A stretch of 64,000 bases of DNA, from the NCBI RefSeq assembly GCF_000192865.1, contig NC_015276.1, positions 2,108,001 to 2,172,000 on the forward strand, in the 5' to 3' direction. Each line of letters starts with the position of its first letter. Position 1 is the stretch's first letter. Under the pieces are notes generated by a model. The model was not told where the DNA came from. It worked only from the letters and a program-made list of their open reading frames with translations, and searched no databases. This document shows positions 9,176-18,727 of the stretch, piece by piece. The translations under genes were made by a program, and so were the position numbers. Origin of the DNA: Marinomonas mediterranea MMB-1 (GTDB lineage: Bacteria > Pseudomonadota > Gammaproteobacteria > Pseudomonadales > Marinomonadaceae).

Positions 9176-9487
9176 TTACTCTTTGCAGAATAGGGCATAT
9201 AGAGTCTGCATGAGTTGCTTTACTCGCTCATCCCCGATGGAATAGTAGATGGTTTGCGAATCGCGACGTGTCGTGACCAAACCATCTTTTCTCAAAACGG
9301 CCAAGTGCTGAGAAAGCGCGGATTGGCTTAAGGGCAATCGTTTGTTTAGGCCACTTACGGACAGTTCTTGATCTACTAGATTACATAAGATGATCAAACG
9401 TCGTTCATTTCCCAATGCCTTCATAAAGCCCGCTGCTTCCGCTGCGCGAGCAAGCATATCATCCATGGATAAGTTGCTATCTGTCAT
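9176..9487 (-). CDS. ArsR/SmtB family repressor, BigR/SqrR-like persulfide sensor
   Basis: 103 residues with a winged helix-turn-helix; the recognition region reads LPLSQSALSQHLAVLRKDGLV (about 54-74). Two cysteines, Cys35 (IILCNLV) and Cys101 (near the C-terminus), are 66 residues apart, the same spacing I recall for the sulfur-sensing pair of BigR and SqrR. Family knowledge: such proteins repress sulfur detoxification genes until persulfides link the two cysteines. It stands apart from an obvious target gene; the YeeE/YedE pair at 34947-35807 is a candidate. Regulator call firm, sensing role inferred. Confidence 0.87.
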   Translation of the reverse strand: MTDSNLSMDDMLARAAEAAGFMKALGNERRLIILCNLVDQELSVSGLNKRLPLSQSALSQHLAVLRKDGLVTTRRDSQTIYYSIGDERVKQLMQTLYALFCKE

Positions 9488-9580
9488 ATATACCGCTATC
9501 CAATGTTTAAACTAAAATTCTAAACCCATGAGCTCAAAACCCATGCTCTTAACAAGAGTATTTCGGTTGTAAATAAACTT

Positions 9581-9603
9581 TCATCCACAGACTCTGTGGA
9601 TAA
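9581..9603. promoter_or_regulatory. Palindromic pair of DnaA-box-like sequences
   Basis: ATCCACAGACTCTGTGGAT is a perfect inverted repeat around one central base. One arm with its flank reads CTGTGGATAA, the complement of the consensus DnaA box TTATCCACA plus one base; the other arm has one mismatch (TCATCCACAG). It lies about 95 bases upstream of the ArsR-type gene, in the 222-base gap before xthA. Confidence 0.45.
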
Positions 9604-9709
9604 GCTTGGGGGAAGAAGTCTGATAATGTCGTCTTTCTTCCCGTTTATAGGCATTCGTTATTACTAACGCAGTGCTGTCTAAAAAGTGCTCAGTTTCGCA
9701 GGTCGTAGA

Positions 9710-10516
9710 TTAAGAAAAACTCGCCCAAATCGGTGCGTGATCGGAAGGCTTTTCAATACCGCGTATATCGTAGTCTATACCCGTTGCTTCTAACTGATTA
9801 ATCAATCCATTGCTGGCTAGGATAACATCAATTCTTAGTCCGCGCTTAGGCGTGTCTTCAAATCCTTTAGATCGATAGTCAAACCAGCTAAACAGTTCGT
9901 TGCTCTCTGGATTTTGAGATCGATAGGTATCAACAAATCCCCAGTCGAGGAGTGCGTCGAACCATTCTCTTTCTTCGGGTAAGAAACTGCATTTTCCGGT
10001 TTTAAGCCAGCGTTTTGCATTTTTCTCACCGATACCGATGTCGAGATCCGTTGGTGAAATATTAACATCCCCCATTACGATGATTTTCTCATCCTTTGAG
10101 TGACTGGCAAGGTAGGCCATTAGATCAGCATAAAATTTACGCTTAGCAGGAAACTTCGTTTCATGGTCGCGACTTTCACCTTGAGGAAAGTATCCGTTAA
10201 TTACTTTAACCGGACCATTTTCAGTGTCGAAGGTTGCAATGATCATACGACGTTGTGCGTCTTCTTCGTCTGTAGGGAAACCGTACTCGACGCTTGTTGC
10301 GGGTTGCTTACTAAATATAGCAACGCCATAGTGTGATTTTTGACCGTAATAATAGGCGTGGTAACTGTGCTCTTCCGGTATTTCCTTTGGAAATGCGTCG
10401 TCATGTACCTTGATTTCTTGTAAACCAATCACATCGGGTTGATGCTTTTCGACCAGTGCTGCGATTTGATGGGGACGTGCTCTTAGTCCGTTGATATTAA
10501 AAGAGATAACTTTCAT
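9710..10516 (-). CDS. xthA: Exodeoxyribonuclease III
   Basis: 268 residues, the usual length of XthA. Signatures of the endonuclease/exonuclease/phosphatase fold run in order: SFNINGLRAR (residues 5-14), the catalytic Glu in GLQEIKV (near 34), the GDVNISPTDLDI loop (near 148) and the terminal SDHAPIWASF with the catalytic Asp-His pair. It repairs abasic sites and removes 3' blocking groups in double-stranded DNA. It is transcribed divergently from gor, and both serve oxidative damage defence, so the shared 148-base gap may hold both promoters. Confidence 0.97.
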   Translation of the reverse strand: MKVISFNINGLRARPHQIAALVEKHQPDVIGLQEIKVHDDAFPKEIPEEHSYHAYYYGQKSHYGVAIFSKQPATSVEYGFPTDEEDAQRRMIIATFDTENGPVKVINGYFPQGESRDHETKFPAKRKFYADLMAYLASHSKDEKIIVMGDVNISPTDLDIGIGEKNAKRWLKTGKCSFLPEEREWFDALLDWGFVDTYRSQNPESNELFSWFDYRSKGFEDTPKRGLRIDVILASNGLINQLEATGIDYDIRGIEKPSDHAPIWASFS

Positions 10517-10664
10517 TTCAATTTAGCCTTCTTGGTTAAGCCTGATTGAACAAAGAATAAAGCTTATTGCTAAAAAATGCGATAATTGCAGCGGTTTTAG
10601 AGCATTTGTAATGGCTTTCTATTATGGTTACATGCATTAGAAAAAGATAAAGGAGTTTTGAAAA

Positions 10665-12023
10665 ATGTCTTATCAGTACGATCTGTTCGTTATTGGTGCT
10701 GGTTCTGGTGGAGTTCGAGCAAGTCGTGTTGCTGCTTCCAAAGGATACAAAGTGGCGGTTGCAGAGTCGTCTGCCTTAGGTGGGACTTGCGTAAACATCG
10801 GCTGCGTCCCTAAAAAGCTGTTTGTTTATGGCGCGGAATTTTCTCATATTGCGAAAGACGCGAAAGGGTATGGTTGGTCTTTCTCTCAACCGTCTTTTGA
10901 TTGGAAGACATTGCGTGATAACAAAACCAAAGAAATTGAACGATTAAATGGTATATACGGTAATTTACTCCGTTCTCCTGGTGTTGAGATTATCGAAGGG
11001 CACGGCAAGCTGATCGACGCACACACAGTCGAAGTTGCTGGTAACACGTATACCGCAGAACGTATTCTAATCGCGGTGGGCGCGACGCCATTCGTACCGA
11101 ACTTCCCAGGTAACGAGCATGTTGTTGTCTCCGACAATATGTTTTACCTAGACGAATTGCCGTCAAAAGCATTGGTTGTCGGTGGTGGTTATATTGCAGT
11201 CGAGTTTGCTGGCATTTTAAAAGGTCTTGGAGTGGATGTCTCATTGGCTTATCGAGGCGATCAACTGCTTAGAGGGTTTGACTCTGACGTGCGTGCTTTC
11301 GCATCACAAGAGTATGTGAAGTCCGGTGTTGATGTTCGCTTAAATACCGATGTTGCAAGCATTGCCGATCAAGATGGGTCCAAACTGGTGACCTTTAAAG
11401 ACGGTAAAACCGAAAACTTTGGCCTTGTGTTGTATGCGACGGGCCGTGTTCCAAATACTGCGAATCTTGGATTGGCCGAAATCGGCGTGAAGATGTCTGG
11501 AAAAGGGGCGATCGAGATAAACAATAATTACCAATCGAACGTCGAAAGTGTCTACGCCATTGGTGACGTGACAGACAATATTCAACTAACGCCAGTGGCA
11601 ATCAAAGAAGCAATGGCTTTGCTGGATTACTGGTTCGAAGGCAAAGACGTTCAGTTTGACTACGACAATATTCCGACTGCCGTTTTCAGTCAGCCTCAAA
11701 TTGGCACAGTGGGTCTAAGCGAAGACGAAGCGGACAGCAAAGGGTTAGATATTCGTGTGTATCAGACCGATTTCAAGGCCATGAAGAACACGTTAAGTGG
11801 CAGTGAAAGTCGCTCCTTTATGAAGCTTATTGTGAACAATGAAAATGACGAGGTAATCGGTGCGCATATGGTAGGTGATTACGCCGGTGAAATCATTCAA
11901 GGTTTGGGGATCGCGATTAAAGCGGGCGCGACCAAAGAGCATTTTGATTCGACCATTGGTGTTCATCCAACAAGTGCTGAAGAGTTTGTTACCTTTTCTG
12001 CGAACGCACTAAAAAAACGTTAG
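10665..12023 (+). CDS. gor: Glutathione-disulfide reductase
   Basis: 452 residues. The FAD-binding GxGxxG (VIGAGSGGVRAS, near 10-21), redox disulfide GGTCVNIGCVPKK (Cys42, Cys47), NAD(P)H-binding GGGYIAVEFAG (near 172) with downstream Arg typical of NADPH enzymes, and the C-terminal HPTSAEEF with the active-site His are all present. It keeps glutathione reduced with NADPH in the cytosol. AAAGGAG lies nine bases before the ATG, and a terminator hairpin follows. Confidence 0.96.
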   Translation: MSYQYDLFVIGAGSGGVRASRVAASKGYKVAVAESSALGGTCVNIGCVPKKLFVYGAEFSHIAKDAKGYGWSFSQPSFDWKTLRDNKTKEIERLNGIYGNLLRSPGVEIIEGHGKLIDAHTVEVAGNTYTAERILIAVGATPFVPNFPGNEHVVVSDNMFYLDELPSKALVVGGGYIAVEFAGILKGLGVDVSLAYRGDQLLRGFDSDVRAFASQEYVKSGVDVRLNTDVASIADQDGSKLVTFKDGKTENFGLVLYATGRVPNTANLGLAEIGVKMSGKGAIEINNNYQSNVESVYAIGDVTDNIQLTPVAIKEAMALLDYWFEGKDVQFDYDNIPTAVFSQPQIGTVGLSEDEADSKGLDIRVYQTDFKAMKNTLSGSESRSFMKLIVNNENDEVIGAHMVGDYAGEIIQGLGIAIKAGATKEHFDSTIGVHPTSAEEFVTFSANALKKR

Positions 12024-12079
12024 TAGATATTCTTACTACAATCTAACGATTGCGGTCCGCCGGACACGCCTCATGCAAC

Positions 12080-12106
12080 GCCTTCATTTGCTTTTTGAAT
12101 GAAGGC
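12080..12106 (+). terminator. Terminator downstream of gor
   Basis: GCCTTCATT and AATGAAGGC form a 9-base stem around a nine-base loop, followed by ATTTCTTTATTT, about 57 bases after the gor stop. Confidence 0.75.
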
Positions 12107-12188
12107 ATTTCTTTATTTGAATTGCCTTACATTGCGTCTTCCCTATATTGTCTCTGTATCTAATAAAGAACATTAAGAGACCTTATCT

Positions 12189-13664
12189 ATGAACGAGCAC
12201 CTCGCGGATTTAGAGCCAAGTATCGTGTGGCGTCATTTTCAAACTCTGTGCAATACGCCACGCCCGTCATACAAAGAAGCGGCGCTGAGAGATAAGCTGA
12301 TTCGCTGGGCGGAATCCAAACAGCTTGCGACCTACGTCGATCCTGTGGGGAACTTGATTATACGAAAGCCAGCGACGCGCGGGATGGAGGATCGTGAGGG
12401 CGTTGTCTTACAAGGTCATTTGGATATGGTGGCGCAAAAAGACGCGAACATCGAACATAACTTCGAGTACGACCCAATCAAAACTCAGATTATAGACGGT
12501 TGGGTGCATGCAATAGGAACGACCTTAGGGGCTGATAATGGGATCGGCGTCGCAGCGGCGTTGGCGGTGTTGGATTCTGAGGAGATTGAGCACGGGCCTA
12601 TTGAAGCCTTATTTACGATTGAAGAAGAGTCGAGTCTTCGTGGCGCATTGCAATTAGAAGAGGGCATTCTTCAAGGAAAAATCTTACTGAACCTTGACTC
12701 TGAAGACCGAGGCGATGTCTATATTGGTTGCGCTGGGGGTGTTGATATCAATGTGAAAAAAGCCTTTAACGCAAAGACGGTTGTTGATGACCAAATAGGC
12801 GTGACACTCCGTATTGACGGTCTTAAAGGCGGACATTCTGGATTGGACATCCATAAAGGCCGTGCCAGCGCGAATGTGTTGCTGATTAGAGTGTTAAACG
12901 CATTGCAGGATCAATTTGAACTGTCTCTCACGTCGTTCAATGGGGGAACACTGCGTAATGCGATTGCTCGCGATGCAATCGCTATGCTTAATGTGAATCA
13001 TCTTGTGTTTGCTGAGATCGAAGCCGCATTAGAAAGCCTTTTGAATGACATTAAAAACGAATATTCGCAGGTTGAGCCAGATTTACGTATTAAATTGAGC
13101 GTTGGTAGCCCTGCTGAGACTGCGCTTGATAAAGATGATCAGATCGCCTTGCTAGCCTCACTTAATTGCGCTCCTCATGGTGTCATGCGAATGAGCATTG
13201 AATTGGAAGGTGTGACAGAAACATCCTGCAACTTGGGTGTCATTAATCTTGAAGCGGATAACAGCGGCAAGTTAATTTTTAGTTCATGTTTGCTAACCCG
13301 TTCCCTAATTGATTCTGCGTTTGAAAACATTGCGAATAAAGCCAAAAGTGCCTTTCTTTTATGCGGTGCGGATGTATCGTTTGACAATGGCTATCCGGGG
13401 TGGAAGCCGGATGCAGGTGCACGTTTATTAACGCAATTTCTAAAGGTTCATAAAGAGTCGATGGGGTACGATGCCAACGTCAAGGTCATACATGCCGGAT
13501 TAGAATGCGGCATTATCGGCGCGAAATACCCGGGCATGGAAATGGTGTCGTTTGGTCCGAATATTCGCGGAGCGCACTCACCGTCTGAAAAATTGGAAAT
13601 CCGTTCTGTCGCAGATTTCTGGGTGTTATTGAAGTCTCTCTTAGCGATGACATCGATTAAGTAA
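12189..13664 (+). CDS. pepD: Aminoacyl-histidine dipeptidase PepD
   Basis: 491 residues, M20 metallopeptidase family with PepD length. Metal ligands are visible in LQGHLDMVAQ (near 74-83), GADNGIG (near 114-120), EEESSLRGA (near 144) and the C-terminal FGPNIRGAHSPSEKL (near 457). The inserted dimerisation domain (about 200-390) separates the two catalytic halves as in PepD. It cleaves Xaa-His and other dipeptides in the cytosol. Confidence 0.95.
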   Translation: MNEHLADLEPSIVWRHFQTLCNTPRPSYKEAALRDKLIRWAESKQLATYVDPVGNLIIRKPATRGMEDREGVVLQGHLDMVAQKDANIEHNFEYDPIKTQIIDGWVHAIGTTLGADNGIGVAAALAVLDSEEIEHGPIEALFTIEEESSLRGALQLEEGILQGKILLNLDSEDRGDVYIGCAGGVDINVKKAFNAKTVVDDQIGVTLRIDGLKGGHSGLDIHKGRASANVLLIRVLNALQDQFELSLTSFNGGTLRNAIARDAIAMLNVNHLVFAEIEAALESLLNDIKNEYSQVEPDLRIKLSVGSPAETALDKDDQIALLASLNCAPHGVMRMSIELEGVTETSCNLGVINLEADNSGKLIFSSCLLTRSLIDSAFENIANKAKSAFLLCGADVSFDNGYPGWKPDAGARLLTQFLKVHKESMGYDANVKVIHAGLECGIIGAKYPGMEMVSFGPNIRGAHSPSEKLEIRSVADFWVLLKSLLAMTSIK

Positions 13665-13706
13665 AAAACAAAATACAAAGAACAGTGCAAGGCAAAGGAA
13701 GGCGAT

Positions 13707-13746
13707 CATTGGCGTCGTCGGAGAAGGATACGCTGACGACCCAATG
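13707..13746. other. Strong stem-loop between pepD and metH
   Basis: CATTGG-c-GTCGTC pairs with GACGACCCAATG across a 15-base loop, giving 12 base pairs with one bulged base. It is 43 bases after the pepD stop and 170 bases before metH. No T-run follows, so it is not a simple terminator. It does not show the conserved boxes of a cobalamin or SAM riboswitch that I know. Confidence 0.5.
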
Positions 13747-13916
13747 CTGTTAGTAAAATTTAACGCTTTAGAGCGCCAGAACACATTGTTAGGACGACAA
13801 TCATATACATTCTTGTAAGAACATTCGCTTCATTCATTTTCCTATTATAATTTTTCAACTCTTTTTTATGTGTGTCGGTTATAGTAGCGGTGAAACTTAA
13901 TATTTGAGGTGAAAGT

Positions 13917-16900
13917 GTGGTCGTTAAATCTCGTTCTTATGAAGCGATCGAAAATCGTTTAAAGGAAAATATACTGATTCTAGACGGTGCAATGGGCACT
14001 ATGATTCAGGATTATAAATTTGAGGAAGCTGATTTTCGAGGAGAACGATTCGCGGACTGGAAAAGCGAACTGAAAGGGAACAACGACTTACTTTCACTGA
14101 CTCAACCTCAAGTGATTAAGGCGATTCATACCGCGTACCTTGAAGCGGGTGCTGACATTGTTGAGACGAATACCTTCAATGCGAATGCCATTTCCATGCT
14201 TGATTACCACATGGAAGAACTTAGCTACGAAATCAACTATGAGTCTGCGAAACTTGCGCGTCAGGCAGCCGATGAGATCACAGCCAAAGAGCCGCACAAA
14301 CCTCGTTTTGTTGCGGGTGCTATTGGCCCCACATCGCGTACTTGTACCATTTCCCCTGATGTGAATGACCCAGGTTATCGTAATGTTCATTTTGATGAGC
14401 TTGTCGCTGCGTACGATACGGCGCTGGATGGTCTCATCAAAGGCGGCGTTGATCTTATCTTAATCGAAACAATTTTCGACACATTGAACGCCAAAGCGGC
14501 GATCTATGCCGCATTAGAATACTTCGAAAAAACAGGGGTACGTTATCCGATTATGATATCGGGCACGATCACCGACGCGTCGGGTCGAACCTTATCTGGT
14601 CAAACAACCGAAGCGTTCTGGAACTCCATTGCACATGCCAAGCCCATTTCCGTTGGACTAAACTGTGCGCTTGGCCCAAAAGACCTACGCCAATATATTG
14701 ATGAACTGTCTCGCATCGCTGATACACAAGTCTCTGCACACCCCAATGCTGGCCTACCGAATGCCTTTGGTGAATACGATGAGTCACCAGAAGAAATGCT
14801 TGAAGAGATTCAAGGGTGGGTGGACTCTGGCTTCCTAAACATCATAGGTGGCTGTTGCGGAACAACGCCGGAACACATTGCTGTGTTTGCCGAAGCGTTC
14901 AAAGAATCCGCACCTCGAACTATTCCAGAAATCGAAAAAGCGTGTCGCCTGTCGGGGTTAGAGCCATTTAACATTGATGAAAGTAGCTTGTTTGTAAACG
15001 TGGGTGAAAGAACCAACGTAACAGGTTCTGCTCGATTCAAACGTCTTATTAAAGAAGGCGATTATGACGCCGCATTGGAAGTCGCGAGGCAGCAAGTAGA
15101 AAACGGTGCCCAAATTATCGACATCAACATGGACGAAGGGATGTTGGATTCTCAAGCGGCCATGGAGCGTTTTCTTAAATTAATTGCCTCTGAGCCAGAT
15201 ATCTCTCGTGTTCCGATCATGCTTGATTCCTCAAAGTGGGAAATCTTAGAAGCGGGCCTGAAATGGGTTCAAGGTAAGGGCGTCGTAAACTCCATTAGCT
15301 TGAAAGAAGGCGAAGAGAAATTCGTTGAGCAAGCTCGAAAACTCATGAAGTACGGCGCAGCCGTGATCGTTATGGCGTTTGACGAAGTAGGTCAAGCGGA
15401 CACTCGTGAGCGCAAGATAGAAATTTGTCGTCGTTCGTACGACGTATTGGTTAACAAAGTTGGCTTTTCACCAGAAGACATCATCTTTGATCCCAACATT
15501 TTTGCGATCGCGACAGGTATTGAAGAACATAACCGTTATGCTTTGGACTTTATCGAAGCAACGGGCGATATTAAACGAGAGCTGCCTTACGCTAAAATCT
15601 CTGGCGGCGTGTCCAATGTCTCTTTCTCATTCCGTGGTAACAACCCTGTGCGCGAAGCGATTCACGCCGTGTTCCTATACCACGCGATCAAACAAGGCAT
15701 GACAATGGGGATCGTGAACGCGGGTCAACTTGCGGTTTACGAAGACATTCCACCACGTCTACGAGACGCCGTGGAAGACGCGGTATTAAACCGAACACCT
15801 GACGCAACGGACACCTTGCTTTCCATTGCTGGTGAATTCGTCGGAACAGGCGAAACGGTCGAAGCAGAAACTCAGGAATGGCGCTCATTTGACGTAAGTG
15901 AGCGTCTGAGTCATGCCTTAGTAAAAGGCATTACAGAATTTATCGATGAAGACACTGAAGAAGCACGCCAACAGTACGATAGACCTCTCGAAGTAATCGA
16001 AGGGCCGCTCATGGCGGGCATGAGTATTGTTGGTGATCTGTTTGGTGCGGGTAAAATGTTCTTACCGCAGGTCGTAAAATCAGCACGAGTCATGAAGAAG
16101 GCCGTTGCGTATTTGATGCCGTTCATCGAAGAAGAGAAAGCACGTAATTCAGATACCGCTTCTTCAAGCGCTGGTAAAGTCATCATGGCAACCGTAAAAG
16201 GTGACGTGCATGACATTGGTAAAAATATCGTCGGCGTTGTACTTCAATGTAATAACTTTGAAGTGATTGACCTAGGTGTCATGGTACCCGCAGAGAAAAT
16301 CTTGCGTACCGCGCGTGAAGAAAACGCCGACATTATTGGTTTATCTGGACTGATCACACCGTCTTTGGACGAGATGGTTCATGTTGCCAAAGAAATGGAG
16401 CGTCAAGAGTTCGACCTGCCTGTCATGATTGGTGGCGCAACGACCTCTAAGGCCCATACAGCGGTTAAAATTGAACAAAATTACAAGCGTAACCAAGTCG
16501 TGCATGTGACGAACGCCTCTCGAAGTGTGAGTGTTGCCAGTTCGTTATTGACCAAAGACGAAGAACGTCGTAAAGAATTTATCGACACCATTAAAGATGA
16601 CTACGAAAAAACGCGTAAACGCTTTAAAGACCGAGCAAGTGCTGGCCGTCGCGTGTCGCTAAACAAAGCGCGTGAAAATAAAACGCCTGTTGATTTCAGC
16701 TCTGTTGTGACACCTAAGAAACTCGGCATTACCGTTTTTAAAGAATCGGATATCGATTTTAATATTGTTCAAAATTACATCGATTGGACTCCGTTCTTCC
16801 AAACGTGGGAATTGGCAGGCGCTTACCCACGAATTCTAACGGACAAGGTCGTCGGAGAAGAAGCCACTCGACTCTTTGCAGACGCCAAAGCCATGTTAGC

Positions 16901-17651
16901 GAAGGTTATTGAAGAAGGTAACCTAGACGCAAAAGCCGTTGTTGGCTTGTTCCCAGCAGCTCAGGTTAACCATGACGATGTGGTCATCTACGAAGACGAA
17001 AGCCGTCAAACGGAACGCATGACACTGAGCTTCTTGCGTAATCAGAACGAACTGAAAACACCGGGTAAATACAACCAGTGTCTATCTGACTTCGTCGCAC
17101 CAAAAGACAGTGGTGTTAACGACTACATGGGCGCGTTTGCGTGTGCGGCTGGCTTTGGTATTGATCCAATTGTCGAAGCGTACGAGGCTGATCACGACGA
17201 CTATAACTCCATCATGGTCAAAGCCGTGGCAGATCGTTTAGCGGAAGCAACAGCAGAATACCTGCATGAAAAAGTGCGAAAAGAACTATGGGGTTATGCT
17301 GAAGACGAAACCCTGACCAACGAAGAGCTGATTAAAGAGCGTTATAAAGGCATCCGTCCTGCACCGGGTTACCCAGCGTGCCCTGATCACACTGAAAAAG
17401 CCAAACTGTGGGATCTGCTAAACGTAAAAGAAAACGCAGACATAGACCTAACGGAAAGCTTCGCAATGTGGCCCACGGCGGCTGTAAGCGGTTGGTACTT
17501 TGGGAACGCCGAAAGTAACTATTTCGGAGTCGGTAAAATTGGCCCTGATCAAGTAGAAAGCTATGCTGAACGCAAAGGTATGAGTAAAGACGACGCAGAG
17601 CGTTGGTTAGCTCCGAATCTAGGGTATGACCCAGAAGACGACCGCGTATAA
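13917..17651 (+). CDS. metH: Cobalamin-dependent methionine synthase
   Basis: 1244 residues with all four MetH modules. The homocysteine-binding domain (1-330) starts with ILDGAMGTMIQ and has zinc ligands in GLNCALG (near 248) and GGCCGTT (near 311). The pterin-binding domain (about 350-640) follows, then the B12 domain with DVHDIGKN (near 763), whose His binds cobalt. The C-terminal reactivation domain (about 900-1244) has RPAPGYPACPDH. It transfers methyl from methyltetrahydrofolate to homocysteine in the cytosol. The start is a GTG behind TTTGAGGTGAAA. The cobalamin adenosyltransferase gene two genes downstream is a fitting neighbour. Confidence 0.98.
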   Translation: MVVKSRSYEAIENRLKENILILDGAMGTMIQDYKFEEADFRGERFADWKSELKGNNDLLSLTQPQVIKAIHTAYLEAGADIVETNTFNANAISMLDYHMEELSYEINYESAKLARQAADEITAKEPHKPRFVAGAIGPTSRTCTISPDVNDPGYRNVHFDELVAAYDTALDGLIKGGVDLILIETIFDTLNAKAAIYAALEYFEKTGVRYPIMISGTITDASGRTLSGQTTEAFWNSIAHAKPISVGLNCALGPKDLRQYIDELSRIADTQVSAHPNAGLPNAFGEYDESPEEMLEEIQGWVDSGFLNIIGGCCGTTPEHIAVFAEAFKESAPRTIPEIEKACRLSGLEPFNIDESSLFVNVGERTNVTGSARFKRLIKEGDYDAALEVARQQVENGAQIIDINMDEGMLDSQAAMERFLKLIASEPDISRVPIMLDSSKWEILEAGLKWVQGKGVVNSISLKEGEEKFVEQARKLMKYGAAVIVMAFDEVGQADTRERKIEICRRSYDVLVNKVGFSPEDIIFDPNIFAIATGIEEHNRYALDFIEATGDIKRELPYAKISGGVSNVSFSFRGNNPVREAIHAVFLYHAIKQGMTMGIVNAGQLAVYEDIPPRLRDAVEDAVLNRTPDATDTLLSIAGEFVGTGETVEAETQEWRSFDVSERLSHALVKGITEFIDEDTEEARQQYDRPLEVIEGPLMAGMSIVGDLFGAGKMFLPQVVKSARVMKKAVAYLMPFIEEEKARNSDTASSSAGKVIMATVKGDVHDIGKNIVGVVLQCNNFEVIDLGVMVPAEKILRTAREENADIIGLSGLITPSLDEMVHVAKEMERQEFDLPVMIGGATTSKAHTAVKIEQNYKRNQVVHVTNASRSVSVASSLLTKDEERRKEFIDTIKDDYEKTRKRFKDRASAGRRVSLNKARENKTPVDFSSVVTPKKLGITVFKESDIDFNIVQNYIDWTPFFQTWELAGAYPRILTDKVVGEEATRLFADAKAMLAKVIEEGNLDAKAVVGLFPAAQVNHDDVVIYEDESRQTERMTLSFLRNQNELKTPGKYNQCLSDFVAPKDSGVNDYMGAFACAAGFGIDPIVEAYEADHDDYNSIMVKAVADRLAEATAEYLHEKVRKELWGYAEDETLTNEELIKERYKGIRPAPGYPACPDHTEKAKLWDLLNVKENADIDLTESFAMWPTAAVSGWYFGNAESNYFGVGKIGPDQVESYAERKGMSKDDAERWLAPNLGYDPEDDRV

Positions 17652-17679
17652 ATCGCGTACTAAGAAGCAGGGCTAACGC

Positions 17680-18135
17680 GTGAAGTTATATGAGTCTTCA
17701 ACGATAATATCCGCTACACCTGATGTACTTTGGCGTGTTATGAGTGAGCATTTTCAAGATGAAAATGCTCAACTCTTCTATATCGAATCGACGCTGCCAT
17801 CCTTACCCTCAATGGCGAACATTAAGCTTGTCTCTAAATATGGCTTTCGACGACGTGCCATCAAAGGGCATGTGTCATTAGCAGAACCACCAAATAAACT
17901 CGTACTTAGTTTCACCGTTTCGTTACCGATTTTCAAAACAAAAGAGTATTGGTCTATCTCAATTGAATCCAATAATGACTTTTCATCCGTAATAACGTTT
18001 TCATCGAATGTAAACGGTTGGCTAACCCTGCGACATATCCGAAACGTCAGTACCGAACGCCAACTGCAAATCGATAACTTCATTCACACGTTAAAGAACA
18101 AAATTGAGGTAGTCAGCAATGTCCAAAGCGATTAA
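17680..18135 (+). CDS. SRPBCC (START-like) domain protein
   Basis: 151 residues with the start ESSTIISATPDVLWRVMSEH and an alternating beta pattern ending in a long helix (IDNFIHTLKNKIE), as in the SRPBCC superfamily of hydrophobic-ligand-binding proteins. No catalytic residues can be named. The start is a GTG, 28 bases after metH, and the end overlaps the adenosyltransferase gene by 17 bases, so it lies inside an apparent metH operon. Its link to cobalamin or methionine is only contextual. Confidence 0.65.
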   Translation: MKLYESSTIISATPDVLWRVMSEHFQDENAQLFYIESTLPSLPSMANIKLVSKYGFRRRAIKGHVSLAEPPNKLVLSFTVSLPIFKTKEYWSISIESNNDFSSVITFSSNVNGWLTLRHIRNVSTERQLQIDNFIHTLKNKIEVVSNVQSD

Positions 18136-18727
18136 AGATCCCGAAAAACACGTCGAGAGAATGAAACGTATTAAAGAGCACGTCGACCGTCGGATAGCAA
18201 AAGCGCAAGAGGACAAAGGCACGTTTGTGTTGCTCACAGGTAACGGAAAAGGGAAGTCCAGCTCATCATTAGGAATGGTTGCAAGAGCACTCGGGCACGG
18301 TATGAAAGTGGGCGTTGTGCAATTCTTGAAAGGCGAATGGGACACGGGCGAAATAAGCTTCTTCAAACAACATGAAAACGTCCAATGGCACATAATGAGC
18401 TCCGGCTTTACATGGGAAACCCAAAACCGCGAACAAGACAAAGCCAGTTCAGAAGAGGCATGGGCACACGCCAAAGCATTGCTGCAAGACGACAGCATCG
18501 ACCTTGTGGTACTCGATGAACTGACTTATCTTCTACACTACGAATACCTCAACGAAGACGACGTTGTCTCCGCCATCATCAACCGACCTGAAAACCAACA
18601 CCTTGTTGTATCAGGCCGTGGCGCATCTGAATCCCTTATCGAACTCGCCGACACCGTCAGCGAAATCAAAGAAATCAAACACGCCTTCAAACGCGGTATC
18701 AAAGCTCAGAAAGGGCTTGAGTACTAA
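18119..18727 (+). CDS. btuR: Cob(I)yrinic acid a,c-diamide adenosyltransferase
   Basis: 202 residues, the length of BtuR/CobO. A P-loop GNGKGKSSSS (residues 41-50) binds ATP, with VVQFLKGEWDTGE (near 70-82) and LVVLDELTYLLHYEYL (near 124) as further family motifs. It adenosylates reduced corrinoids to form adenosylcobalamin. It overlaps the SRPBCC gene by 17 bases and probably shares a transcript with metH, joining corrinoid handling with a B12-dependent enzyme. Confidence 0.95.
   Translation: MSKAIKDPEKHVERMKRIKEHVDRRIAKAQEDKGTFVLLTGNGKGKSSSSLGMVARALGHGMKVGVVQFLKGEWDTGEISFFKQHENVQWHIMSSGFTWETQNREQDKASSEEAWAHAKALLQDDSIDLVVLDELTYLLHYEYLNEDDVVSAIINRPENQHLVVSGRGASESLIELADTVSEIKEIKHAFKRGIKAQKGLEY

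Noticed and set aside
13665..13916. Cobalamin or SAM riboswitch before metH
   Set aside because: The region is short and I find neither a B12-box-like motif nor the SAM riboswitch core; only a single stem-loop is seen.
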